Source: Conidiobolus incongruus B7586 (lineage: Eukaryota > Entomophthoromycota > Entomophthoromycetes > Entomophthorales > Conidiobolaceae). From it: 44,322 nt of DNA. The stretch is from contig JNEM01009194.1 in the NCBI GenBank assembly GCA_000697335.1, positions 1 to 44,322 on the forward strand, given 5' to 3'. This document shows, piece by piece, positions 1-10,278 of this stretch; the first letter of the stretch is position 1; every line of letters starts with the position of its first letter. A model generated the notes under the pieces. The model made no database searches. It was given only the letters and a program-made list of their open reading frames with translations, and was not told the origin of the DNA. Made by a program: the position numbers and the translations under genes.

Positions 1-743
1 CAAAATATTATATTTAATAATTAAAATAATTTGAAATAAATATATTATATTAAATTTAAAATAATATATCATAGCATTATAAAATCATTGTAATTTATAA
101 TAATATAAAAGTATTTTGACCTCTTATACTTTATCTTAATTTGATATAATTCTCTTTTGGTTAAATAATATTTATTTTTTATTTCCTCAGTTTTTCAATA
201 ATTGATATTAAAATAAAGATAAAATTATCATTTATATACTTTATTTATACCCTTATATAAATTACCTTATTATATTATAAATTAGTTTTATAGTATTTAT
301 AATCTTATTATCAATATTTAAAGAATATTAATTTATAAAATTATTTTAATTAGGGTTTCAAATTGAATACTCAATTAATATTAAAGTATATATATATATA
401 TTAAATTAATGTTTTTATAAAAATTTTGAACAAATAATATTTTCATTGAAATTCAAAAATCAAAAATATATATTTATTACTAATACAAATGTATTAATTG
501 AAAAAAAAACTGTTAATAATATTAATATATATTTTAAAAAACTATCTACTAATAATATTATTCGTAATATATATTAAATTATGAAGAATGGAATTTTACT
601 ACTTTATATAATTATTTTTTCGATTAATATATATAAAATCATAAATTATTAAAAAAAAATTAATATTTTAAAATTATCATTTTATTATATTATCAATTCT
701 AATAAAATCAAAAGTCTATATATAAATTAAAATCTATATAATT
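1..743. other. AT-rich spacer, no gene seen
   Basis: Almost pure A/T sequence with short poly-A and poly-T runs and small TA repeats. No reading frame or RNA gene is recognisable. It is the 3' flank of the methyltransferase gene that ends at 744. Confidence 0.6.
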
Positions 744-1997
744 CTATAATTTTTCTAATAAATATAACTTAACTTGGTAACCAACTTTCAAATTCCATTG
801 ATTAACAATTTTCATCTGGTTGACGAACCAAGGATGAGCGAAAATCACTTCGATTAGTTTGATTTCAAGTGTCATTAGGAGTGCTTTGCCACCAGATCGC
901 AATATGCGAATCACTTGTTTGATAAGTTGGGGATAAAGTCTTTGTACCATTCGAAAATTACCTTCTCGAACACCCCATGGCAGGTCGGAAATGATCCAGT
1001 CGACGCAATTGTCCCTGAGAGGGATTAGTTTGGAATCCCAGCAGTTCAGATCTACCCATTTGGGCTTTGAGTTCATTAGATTATTTAAGCCCAAATTAAA
1101 TATGTTATTATCCTCAATATCACCTCCTAAATAATAGGCATTGGGTTGTAGATTATTAGAAGCTTCAATGGAAAGTGTCCCAACGCCACAGCATGGATCA
1201 AGAACAACATCGCCAGGCTTAATTTGAGCAAGTCTCGAAATACAGTAAGCAATAGTAGGACGTAAAGAAGTTCTGCCATGGAATTTGCGGCTCCTCAAAT
1301 ATACCAAATCGTCACTTCCACTCAAATCCATGTCTCTAACACCTAAAATTAACCCCATTTTGTCAGGTTCATCGTCAACGGGTATCAAATCAGCAAAAAT
1401 TTCGAATTTGTATTGGGTTAAATTGACCTTGAATTGATCTTTGTGATTTTGTAGAAACCCTGCACCAATAGCACCTCCCATCAGTAACGATTTACAGTTT
1501 TTTAAATAGTAATCGTTTCTGTCAAAGTCGATTCTGAATGTGTTGAGCTCGTTGGGATTGATATTGAGTATCGGAAGATGATCATCCCATCTAACGGTGT
1601 AAATACTTTGGTAAATGAGCCATTGTACCCAGAATATCGAGTGCTGTAAATCTTTGGGTAATTTATCAACGAATTCGTTGGTTTCATAAGGACAGTTGGC
1701 AGAGAATAAACTCTTGTGAAATTGAAGTTCATCTATAAATAAAAATCTACGTTCTATAGAGTTTAAGTTTAATAGGTTGATTTTTGACCAAGTTTGAGCT
1801 TTTTGATCAATTGTTAAATTATCAAATGTAAATTTAATATGACCCGGATACACTTTAGAAGTAAATGAGAGTTTTAAATGTTCATTAAAAGAATCTTTAA
1901 TTTCTTCAATGGATACAAATTCTAAACCTACAGGTACTTTGAATATTATTGACAATGATTCCATTTTTATGATTGTATTGTGTTTTAAATAGTACAT
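744..1997 (-). CDS. THUMP-domain tRNA guanine-N2 methyltransferase (THUMPD2/3-like)
   Basis: Single-exon gene of up to 417 residues. The C-terminal half is a Rossmann methyltransferase of the THUMPD2/THUMPD3/Trm11 group: LRPTIAY at about 245-251 before the SAM site, SAM-binding DPCCGVGT at 267-274, and the catalytic-type DLPWG motif at 338-342 (family consensus D/N-x-P-F/Y-G). The N-terminal half is divergent and fits the NFLD/THUMP RNA-binding region. Known family members make N2-methylguanosine in the acceptor stem (m2G6) of tRNAs, or in snRNA, with a TRMT112-like partner; that role is inferred here. Two ATGs are possible. The second, residue 12 at 1964, starts right before a VPVGLEF segment typical of family N-termini and is probably the real start. 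THUMPD2 and THUMPD3 cannot be told apart by eye. Confidence 0.85.
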   Translation of the reverse strand: MYYLKHNTIIKMESLSIIFKVPVGLEFVSIEEIKDSFNEHLKLSFTSKVYPGHIKFTFDNLTIDQKAQTWSKINLLNLNSIERRFLFIDELQFHKSLFSANCPYETNEFVDKLPKDLQHSIFWVQWLIYQSIYTVRWDDHLPILNINPNELNTFRIDFDRNDYYLKNCKSLLMGGAIGAGFLQNHKDQFKVNLTQYKFEIFADLIPVDDEPDKMGLILGVRDMDLSGSDDLVYLRSRKFHGRTSLRPTIAYCISRLAQIKPGDVVLDPCCGVGTLSIEASNNLQPNAYYLGGDIEDNNIFNLGLNNLMNSKPKWVDLNCWDSKLIPLRDNCVDWIISDLPWGVREGNFRMVQRLYPQLIKQVIRILRSGGKALLMTLEIKLIEVIFAHPWFVNQMKIVNQWNLKVGYQVKLYLLEKL

Positions 1998-3650
1998 TGA
2001 TCAAAATTCCGTCATTTAGTTTGATTGGGTTAATATTAATTATTATGGGATTAGGTCCTTTCTCAATATATTTTGATGATTTCATAAAATATTTTTAGAG
2101 AATATTGAAAATTATAGCAAGATAACACTATTAAATAAATAGGTAAACTTTAACCATTACCAAATTTTCTAAATTACAATAATATATATTTGAGTGTTAT
2201 TTTTATGATAATTAAAGTTAAAATAAAAAACTAGATAAAAATGAAATTACTCAAAATTTACAAATTATTTATTGGTGAATATTAAATACTTAGAGATGAT
2301 CATCACTACATAAATATTAAATATATTCGAAATAATGAAATAATATGTTAAACTTTACTTTCAAAAGGATTGAAAATTAATTATTTTTTAACAATTTTTA
2401 TTTAATGCAATTATCAGTTTTTTCATATTAACTATTTTTACATCTGATAAATTCATTTAACATTTTAATCATATTTAAAAATGTTAAATAGATAATTCTA
2501 ATATTAATTGATAGTTTTAGTGTTTATTATTAAAAATTATTGATACAATTAAATTTTTATAGGAAGGTATATTTTAAGTTATTTGATTAGGTATTTGGAA
2601 CCAAATTTTGTTGGTCAGAGTTGCTTTGCCTTGAAAATTGAATGAACTAGATTTGAGGATCTGAAGAAGGGATAGTGACCTGGAATATTGAAATAATTGG
2701 CGGCTACTTCGAATGTATTTAAAGAGATGAATGCTATTAAAATGCTGGTAGGGATAAATATATATAATTATTAGTATTTGAAGACCAATTATGGAATAAT
2801 CTTTGGTAATAGATTGAAAGCTATTTAACATGATTGTATGATGGATCATTCAAATGAATTATGAGGATATTATTACTTGTATAATTTGAATTTTTAATAT
2901 TAATTACCTAGGAGAAATTCAATGATAATAATCGATTATATTGAATAATGAATATTATCGCATCAATATTTAGCACATTCTATAAAATAATAACGTTGAA
3001 TTATAGATTTAATCCAATTTTTTGATATTGAAATTTGAGAAAACTAAGTTATCAATTTTCAAATAACTAAATCTAAATATTTTACCGAAAATGTTTGTTA
3101 TCTATATTTGAATTTTCGAAAATTTAAATAATTTGATATAATGTTTACTTAGCATAAAAAAGGCGGCAGATTTTAATATGTGGTAAAAATACTAGTTTCA
3201 AACTATTATAATGACTGATATTACAAACATAATAAAATGATAATGTTGATAAGAATATCTAATTATCAAAGTTAATGAGAAAATAATTATTAATAGTATG
3301 CTTGATTGCTATTTACGCCAATTGTTCATTAAAACTGCTCAATTAGTTAAGTATTGATTATGGTTTTTGTATTCAATAATTTAAATTTATTTAATACTGT
3401 AATTTTTTTTGACTCTATTTGTTCCATTCTTATGGATTTTAATTACTTATCACCCAATCATACATAATTAATAATATTACTTTAAGAAATCATATTGTAC
3501 ACCTCTCATTTCCAGATTAGATAATGCTGTGATAACCTTAAATCTATTGAGATTTGAGACTTGATTTAAACTGTGATGAATTAAAATTTAATTGAATCCC
3601 TTTTTATGAAATTAATCTTTTTTAATTTAATAATAAAAAAATAGTCATAA
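1998..3650. other. Intergenic region, probably two divergent promoters
   Basis: AT-rich spacer between the divergent methyltransferase (-) and MOB4 (+) genes, so it should carry both promoters. A minus-strand open frame at 2574-2849 has no recognisable protein character. The sequence around 2580-2760 is slightly less AT-rich than its surroundings. I see no RNA gene. Confidence 0.5.
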
Positions 3651-4606
3651 ATGCTAATGTCTACTGAATCTTCAACTGCTTCTTTGCCAGCTTCATCATC
3701 TCCGAATTTATCTAGCGTTAATAATGTTTCTCAAGTTAGAGCTATTAGAAGAAATCGTCCTGGAACGAAATCTCAAGTAAAAGATTCATTACAAATTTTT
3801 ACATCACAATTATTAAATAACTTAAATAGGATTTGTATAGTTGGGCGAGCTGTGATTTAGAGAGTTTAGACTCTCCATGTTCCCTTCAAGAATATTTACA
3901 AGATCTTATAAGAAATTCTAAAGAAGATATCGATAAATTGTTAAAAGTTCCAGATGGTCAAACTCCTGATATCTGGTTATATGAACACTTAAGGTAAATT
4001 TTTTTAATAATTTTTTTCTGAATTATTTGTAATAATAATTATAAATTAGACAAGTTTGTTTAGAGTTATCCTACTTTGTAGTTCAAATTCAGATGGAATG
4101 TACTAAAGAAACGTGTCCCGAAATGAAAGCTAACGAATGGTTTTATTTATGCGCTGCTCACCCTACTCCTCAAAGTGTAATTAATTTTCCATATAAATTT
4201 TTTAAAAAATAATATTAACTCATATTCAATTTTTAGTGTTGTGCTATCGACTATATTATTCACACTTTGGACGGAGCTACATCCCTACTAAATAGTTCTA
4301 AATATTTTCCAAGTCGATTGACCGTACCAACTAACTCTGTCAAACATTTCCTATCTATCGCCAGGAGATTATATAGAATATTCGCTCACGCTTGGTACCA
4401 TCATCAAGCTATATTTAACGAATTTGAGGTAAATATCAATTATACTAATAGCCATATAATATAGTATTCATTTCATTTATATATAGAGCCAAACTTATTT
4501 ATATGCAAGATTTTTAAAGTTATCCATCAACTTTAGTTTAATCCCTAAGACTTTGATTAATATCCCAGATTTGACTAATGATAACGAACCCAATCAATCA
4601 TCATAA
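3651..4606 (+). CDS. MOB4: MOB4/phocein, Mob-family STRIPAK subunit
   Basis: Five exons: 3651-3776, 3830-3993, 4050-4176, 4237-4428, 4487-4606 (242 residues; introns 53-60 nt, all GT-TAG, phases consistent). After a 30-residue Ser-rich tail comes RRNRPGTK, the hallmark start of MOB4/phocein rather than MOB1/2/3. Then follow WLYEHLR, Cys114 and Cys119 (zinc pair), CAIDY-x-HTLDGA, LLNS-KYFPSR, and RIFAHAWYHH with His190 and His194/195 completing the zinc site. Human MOB4 has 225 residues. It is a core subunit of STRIPAK (striatin-PP2A-GCKIII kinase), which in fungi controls hyphal fusion, septation and development. A second ATG lies two codons downstream of the chosen start. Confidence 0.93.
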
Positions 4607-4926
4607 TAAGTTTTTTTAAGTTATTAAATTTGTATATTGGGATTATATTTAGCTCATTGGTTTAAATATGTATTAGTAATTTAATTATATATTTTTCATT
4701 ATTAATAAAATTGATATTTTCATGATATAACTTTTTTTATATTATATTTCTGCTTTTTAGTTTTTTTGACTCAATACTATGAGAACTCTTATCTACAGTT
4801 AACAAAACAAAACAAACTTACTTTGAATCCCATAATAATTGATGAAATCAATTCACAAATAAAAATAAAAAACCGCCTCACTTCATTAATTTTAAAATTT
4901 TTCATTGATAATAATATTAATCAGAA

Positions 4927-5415
4927 ATGTCATCATTCGGAAATTATTTATTAAGACAAAATAAGATAGAAACTTTTTTCTTTAATAAAAAAAGTAAAAA
5001 TTTGTTCGAATTATTGTCCGTTTATAAGAATAATGGTCAAGGTTTAAGAGTGGTAAAATAATCTTAATTTTATTTGACTAAATAGATTATTGATATTTTT
5101 CATTATTTTAGACTTCTAAAGAATGGTTAGATAAAGGTTTAACTGATACCTATTATGAAATTGAAAAGTGTTATTTGAGAAACGTAATTCAAATTTCTAA
5201 AACTAATATTTTAATTAATTTTTACTAATTTAATTATTTAGGATTTATCTCATGGTTATGCCGTTGGCACACTTACTTGGAAGGGAGTTCAAAGTCCTCA
5301 TCCCGAAAAGATACGCAAGGGTTTAAAGTACACTTGGTTACCTTATAAGGGAGAACAACCCAACTACCCTCCTAAACCTAAACTTTTTGAAGGCAAAAAA
5401 GCTGATAAAAACTAA
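4927..5415 (+). CDS. Mitochondrial small-subunit ribosomal protein mS34 (MRPS34-like)
   Basis: Three exons: 4927-5052, 5112-5183, 5242-5415 (123 residues). The order matches the MRP-S34 domain: LFELLS near residue 28, then TSKEWLDKG, then DLSHGYAVGTLTWKG (the family has a D/L-HG-A-G-LTFKG block), and a basic Pro/Lys-rich end. The N-terminal 25 residues carry Lys/Arg and hydroxyl residues and may direct mitochondrial import. The protein is much shorter than human mS34 (218 residues) and lacks most of its C-terminal extension. The start at 4927 is the first ATG in frame. The gap to MOB4 is 320 bp, so this is a separate transcription unit. Confidence 0.75.
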
Positions 5416-5974
5416 TATATTTATATAAAATTAACTAATAGAAAATTTAATTCTATTTAAATTCTATTTTGATCTTTTTGAGTTTTATTTTTATTATTAT
5501 TATTTCATGCTATATATTTTTAAATTTGATTAATCAAAATATTTAATTATTTCAACTTTATTTAATTATACAAATAATAATAATAATATGGAATTGGTTT
5601 AAATTAACTAATAATTATTGATATGAATTAATTTGAATAAGCTATATCGTATATTCAAAACATTAAAATTTTCTATCTTGAAACTCCTATTTCATTTTAA
5701 AATTTGAATATATAATGGTTATGAAAAATACAAGCCCAATATTTAACCTGGTTGAAATACCAATTATCCTAAATACCATTTTTGACCTGATAATTTTTAA
5801 TAATGTTTATCATTTGATGGAAATCAATCATATTATATCAAAAATTAAACAACTAATAAAATAAGATCCCATAATTGTAATTTGAAATTTAATTACTCGG
5901 ATGGAAATTCAATATCAATCAATTCTCAACTAACTTTTTATTTATTGAATATTTATTAAGCCTATTATATCATT
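5416..5974. other. Intergenic spacer, nothing recognised
   Basis: AT-rich sequence between two (+) genes. It should hold the mS34 3' end and the NAA38 promoter. No frame or RNA is evident. Confidence 0.5.
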
Positions 5975-6377
5975 ATGAATTTTGACAACCCTCCAGACAA
6001 CGATTACATAAATAACACCAATAATAATATTACGAATGAGAGTACCAACAATAAAGTAAATGAGATAGATCCGAATTTAGAGAAGGTAAAGAGTTTTTTG
6101 GGTAGAACTTTAAGGGTGAGTATTTCAGATGGTAGAATATTTGAAGGCATTTTCGTTTGTACAGATAGTCAAATTAATTTAATATTATCTATGGCTCAAG
6201 AATTTCGTCAAAGTAAAATCAATTTCAATAAACATTTATTTTTTATAAATAATAATTTAATAATTTGTAATTTTTTTAGATAATAGAAGGCGAGTAGGTT
6301 TAATTATGATACCTGGGAAACATATTAAAAAGATTGAAGTTAAAAAGAATTTTAATAGATTTGGTCATTTTACTTAA
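5975..6377 (+). CDS. NAA38: NatC auxiliary subunit, LSM-fold NAA38 (LSMD1/Mak31)
   Basis: Two exons, 5975-6212 and 6280-6377, with a 67-nt phase-1 intron; 111 residues. An Asn-rich N-terminal tail of about 30 residues is followed by an Sm fold: LGRTLRVSISDGRIFEGIFVC (Sm1), then NLIL and MAQEF. After the intron come RRVGLIMIPGKHI and KKIEV (Sm2). The C-x-D-x2-N-x-IL and A-QEF blocks and the MIPG-HI ending are typical of NAA38/LSMD1 and separate it from spliceosomal Sm/LSM proteins. NAA38 is the small auxiliary subunit of the NatC N-terminal acetyltransferase, with NAA30 and NAA35, which acetylates Met-Leu/Ile/Phe/Trp N-termini. Without splicing, the first exon would read into an unrelated tail. 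Confidence 0.9.
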
Positions 6378-6625
6378 ATTAAATGAGATTTTTGTTTCTT
6401 AATTTTTATTTTATTTTATTAATCTTTCTAATTTATTTTCTTATTTTAAAATACTAAAAAAATAATAATAATAAAATAAATAATAAAAATAATTGGGATT
6501 TTTAAAAAATATTTATAGAAAATATTGTGTTTTAAATAAATTGAAAATGAAAATATATAATCAAGAAAATATTACAAACTTTTACATTTTTGTGAATATT
6601 AACACTAATTAGAAGTCACGAATAT

Positions 6626-6708
6626 GGCAAGATGGCCGAGTGGTCTAAGGCGCTGCGTTCAGGTCGCAGTCTACATTGTAGGCGTGAGTTCGAACCTCAC
6701 TCTTGTCA
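6626..6708 (+). tRNA. tRNA-Leu (anticodon CAG)
   Basis: An 83-nt class II tRNA ending in discriminator A73. The acceptor stem GGCAAGA pairs with TCTTGTC, including one G-T pair. The anticodon arm CTGCG-TTCAGGT-CGCAG puts CAG at the anticodon. The long variable arm (CTAC/GTAG stem) is that of leucine tRNA, and the T arm is GTGAG-TTCGAAC-CTCAC. The A box (TGGCCGAGTGG) and B box (AGTTCGAACCT) are intact internal Pol III promoters. There is no intron. CTG codons therefore look standard (Leu) as far as this gene shows. Confidence 0.95.
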
Positions 6709-6713
6709 TACAG

Positions 6714-6718
6714 TTTTT
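6714..6718 (+). terminator. Pol III T-run terminator of tRNA-Leu
   Basis: A run of five T starts six bases after the tRNA 3' end, the usual RNA polymerase III stop signal. Confidence 0.7.
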
Positions 6719-9192
6719 AATTCAATTTTAATTAATTTATATTTTTTATTTTTTTGTTTTTCTTTTCTTTCATACTCTTTTTTCCTTTATAACTACAATA
6801 TTACCATCTGGTAGAGATAGCATGTTATTTTTCATCTTTTCATATCCCTATTAAATATTTCAATACCAACAAGTTATTTGCAATATTATTTTTAATTAGG
6901 TATACGTTAATAAACCCATAGATTATAAAATTTTGTCTTTTATTAAATAAAATTCATCAAGATATATTACTAATTATAAATTTTATCACTCAAAATTACA
7001 TTAAATTTTCTAATTATTTCCAAATTCCTAATATTCAATCTGTTGGTTTAAGTGAATAAAATATGTTTGGATATATAAAGATAATTTATATCATAAAATT
7101 CTTTTTTTTTGAGTTAGTTGATATATAAATTGAAATTTTTAATATAAAAGAGATGGATTATATCATTTGGTTTTTTTAGATTATATAAATTGGGAATAAA
7201 AGAATATAGATGGCAGAATATAAAGTTGAAAAATATATTGTTATATATTTTCTACCTATAAAATTAATCACTATATTTTAGAATATAAGAAATCTACACA
7301 TTCACTCAAATTAATATTTTGATATTCTAAGTTTGGTATATTCATGTTTTATCCTTAGAAATTCTATTATCTGATTCATAATATGTATGAATATTCAATT
7401 CACCTATTAGAACCAATATTGATAACACTTTTGAAATAGAAGAATACAAAAAATTTATCAGTATAAACATATCCCATAGTACTTAGTTCTGAAAGTTGAT
7501 TATGTTGACTGATAATCATAAAATAATCCATCAGTTTAAATTTTCACTTTATAAAAGCTCAATGACAATTTTATGAAATATAATGATAAGTTATAGAAAT
7601 TAATTATTTACGAGAGATAAAAGAAAAAGAATAACACCCAGCCACTTAATTAAAAAAATTAGTTAAACCAACAATTTGAAAATTGAAATATGGGATACAT
7701 TTATTAATATTATTCTATTTACCTTAAACAATGAATTATTTTTTATTAATAATGAGCATTTCAAAAAATAGCAGACTAATGAATTTAAAAATTGATCTAT
7801 AACTTTCATTGGATATTTGCAATGATTAAGTGGTTTCAGGTTTGGTCAGTAAGGTTAATATTTAAGATATATATCTATAAGTGATGACTCAGAGATTGAA
7901 ATATTGTGTCAATTTATATAGCTATTTTGGAAAAGATTTTACCTAAGAAAAAGTACCTGAGGACAGTAGGTATATGTTTTTAAATTTAATGGACAAAAAT
8001 AATATACATAATTTAGATAATAATATAATTTTTAAGCTAGGGGATATATTAAAAATCTTATTGATATTTCTTGCTCAAACTGAAATTTAATTTTTAACTT
8101 TTGGTGAAACCCGAAACTCTTAATTGTTGCAAATATTCAAAATTGGAGATTATAAAAATCTTTACTATAATAAATATTTAATATATAGATGATTATGTTG
8201 AAATATACAATAGAAATTCGTCAAAACTATATAGTATACGTTGTTTCTGGAAAAAAATTATTTTAATCATAAAGAGGATTATTAAATTTGTAATGATATT
8301 ATTTTAATGAAAAAACTGTTGTATTTATTGAATAAATTATAAATAACTACTTTTTTATATTAAAAAATCGAATAATCAAGATTATTTATGTACCTTATTA
8401 ATCATTTACTTTATAATTTATTTAATTGGCCAGATCTTTGTGAAATGCGACAGGTTTATATACTAATTTAAATTCTTATTATTACATTTGATTACTCGAC
8501 CTTAAAATGATTTTAATGTATATTTTCAATTCAAAACTCATCAATTTGATTTCAATACTAAAAAATATTGGAATATTATATGTTAATTGATTTGATAATT
8601 TATATGATTTATTCATTCTGATGGTGGTTCTTATCTGAAATAAAAATTATATTTCTATTCCGATTAATTCATCTCAATTTTATAATTTCCTGCTGGTGAA
8701 GATTTGTTTCTTTGTTTAAATTAATTGAAATATTATATTGAAGAGTAAGAATGATGAGAATATTAAATTCAATTCAAAGTGATTAAAAAATAATGAATTA
8801 TACATATATCTCAAATAAGTTAATCAATTTAGTGTGAGTATATTCCAATTAAGTAAAATGACTTTGTAAATAAATAGTGTCAAGTGTTAATTTCACAACC
8901 TATAAAATTGATGATGGATCATTATACCTGAAAGTAGATGTTACCAAATTAAGTATTGGTGTTCTATCTAGTTTAATTTATAAATTTTAAAATATAGCAT
9001 ATATTATAATAAATTGAGAGAAATTATATGAGATTAATTTAAAATAATGCAAATAATTTCAAATTTATTTCAAATTTAATTGCTTTTAATAATTGCAAAT
9101 AATTTAAAATTACAAATAAAATTGAATTTATAATTGAAGAAAAGAATGATTTAGTTAATATTTTGGTTAGTAAAAATAATGAGTTATAGTTT
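6719..9192. other. Long AT-rich intergenic stretch
   Basis: About 2.5 kb without a frame that resembles a protein on either strand. It lies downstream of the tRNA and of the minus-strand zinc-cluster gene, so it need not contain a promoter. I see no tRNA-like B box, long repeat or element ends. Confidence 0.5.
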
Positions 9193-10167
9193 TCAAGTAT
9201 AAAAGAAATTATAATTTTGATTAGTTAGCAATCTGGTCTTTTCTGAAGAGGTTGGCGAAGGTGAAGATAAGTTGCCATTGGCATCTTCGTTGAATCGATC
9301 CTTCATTGTGAAGTCATTGTCCTCTGTTTTGACCCTCAAAGGGTCAGATTTGACTGAACCTTGAGGAATCATGAAGGGTAAATCACCTGAATGCTGATGG
9401 GAATCCAAGATCCAGGGCAGAGTATAGCCATTCTCCTGAGCTTGAGTTTTCGTCACTTGGCATGAATTTGGATCGAGTTCTGTAGGAGTAGGAGCATCAA
9501 GCTTATGAATATAATTGGCATTGGAGTGATCATGGCCGTGAAAGTGAGAGATCGAGGTTGGTCCAGATAGCGATCCATTGCTATTGGAGCTTAGATAATG
9601 CAAAGAGCTAGTATCATTGTGAGAGCTGAAGTTGCATGGAGAGCAAGTGTTATCACTGTTCGATGACCCAGAGTTGGAATTCTGAGGAGTTGGTAATGCT
9701 GCAAATATGGTGGAAAATGGGGGGAGTGATTGCGGGGTCTGCGAACTACAACAGCTTGGGCAGTTGTTTTTTGTACGTTTCTTATAGGGTCCCCTAAGAA
9801 TGCCGCGGGCTCGAGGTTTGCGCTCCGAGCTCACGCAAGCGTCTGCAACACCATGCTTGATGCATCGATTACAAGGCCTATTATCATCGCATTTCTTACA
9901 TATTCGCTTACAATTAGTGCAAGCATTCTTCACTTGAGCTCTCTTTGGCTTCGTACGAACGTTTGCATTAGCTGTGGAGGATAAATTCTGGGATGAGTCC
10001 GGGTGACCGTTTTGCATTGAATAGAGATTAACTAATGGCTCACAATGAATTTTCTCTTGATGATTCCAATTCAGTCGATGGTCCTGATAATAGTGCAATC
10101 TATGATAGTCGAGCGAATAGTTGCAAATATAATTGCTGGAGGGCCTGGAGGCGTAATAATGAGACAT
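9193..10167 (-). CDS. Zn2Cys6 zinc-cluster transcription factor
   Basis: Single exon, 324 residues. The DNA-binding cluster is at residues 83-111: C83-x2-C86-x6-C93-x5-C99-x2-C102-x8-C111, the Gal4-type binuclear zinc cluster found only in fungi. An extra Cys90 sits inside the x6 loop where most members have Lys/Arg. The cluster is followed by a basic tail ending in RGPYKKR (about 125-131), seen in a widespread subfamily of fungal zinc-cluster regulators. The rest is Ser/Asn/Pro/His-rich and probably disordered, and I see no fungal-specific regulatory (middle homology) domain. Role: nuclear DNA-binding regulator with unknown targets. The gene is clearly less AT-rich than its flanks. Confidence 0.9.
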   Translation of the reverse strand: MSHYYASRPSSNYICNYSLDYHRLHYYQDHRLNWNHQEKIHCEPLVNLYSMQNGHPDSSQNLSSTANANVRTKPKRAQVKNACTNCKRICKKCDDNRPCNRCIKHGVADACVSSERKPRARGILRGPYKKRTKNNCPSCCSSQTPQSLPPFSTIFAALPTPQNSNSGSSNSDNTCSPCNFSSHNDTSSLHYLSSNSNGSLSGPTSISHFHGHDHSNANYIHKLDAPTPTELDPNSCQVTKTQAQENGYTLPWILDSHQHSGDLPFMIPQGSVKSDPLRVKTEDNDFTMKDRFNEDANGNLSSPSPTSSEKTRLLTNQNYNFFYT

Positions 10168-10270
10168 TCACAAAGGAATAGGTAGGTTAAAATGCATAGA
10201 ATTGGATAGAAATCCACAGTGATTTGATGAGGTTGAGGTTGAGTTTAAAGTTGAATCTCCAAGCATGACC

Positions 10271-10278
10271 TATATATA
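10271..10278 (-). promoter_or_regulatory. Probable TATA box of the zinc-cluster gene
   Basis: TATATATA lies 104 bp upstream of the ATG at 10167, a normal TATA-to-start distance. Further upstream are a CCAAT box (plus strand 10480-10484) and a CCGCGG inverted CGG pair (10487-10492). The palindromic TATA gives no direction, so strand is assigned from the gene. Confidence 0.4.

Noticed and set aside
2574-2849. Minus-strand 91-codon frame
   Set aside because: No domain, signal or codon character. The plus strand of the same stretch looks equally weakly coding and is broken. Not strong enough even for a relic call.
4766-4954. Plus-strand open frame of 62 codons between MOB4 and mS34
   Set aside because: It has no ATG start at its head, overlaps the true mS34 start in another frame, and shows only low-complexity Asn/Lys/Ile composition.
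6632-6814. Plus-strand frame starting with AEWSKALRSGRS
   Set aside because: It is a translation of the tRNA-Leu gene and its T-rich flank, a known artefact of tRNA genes.
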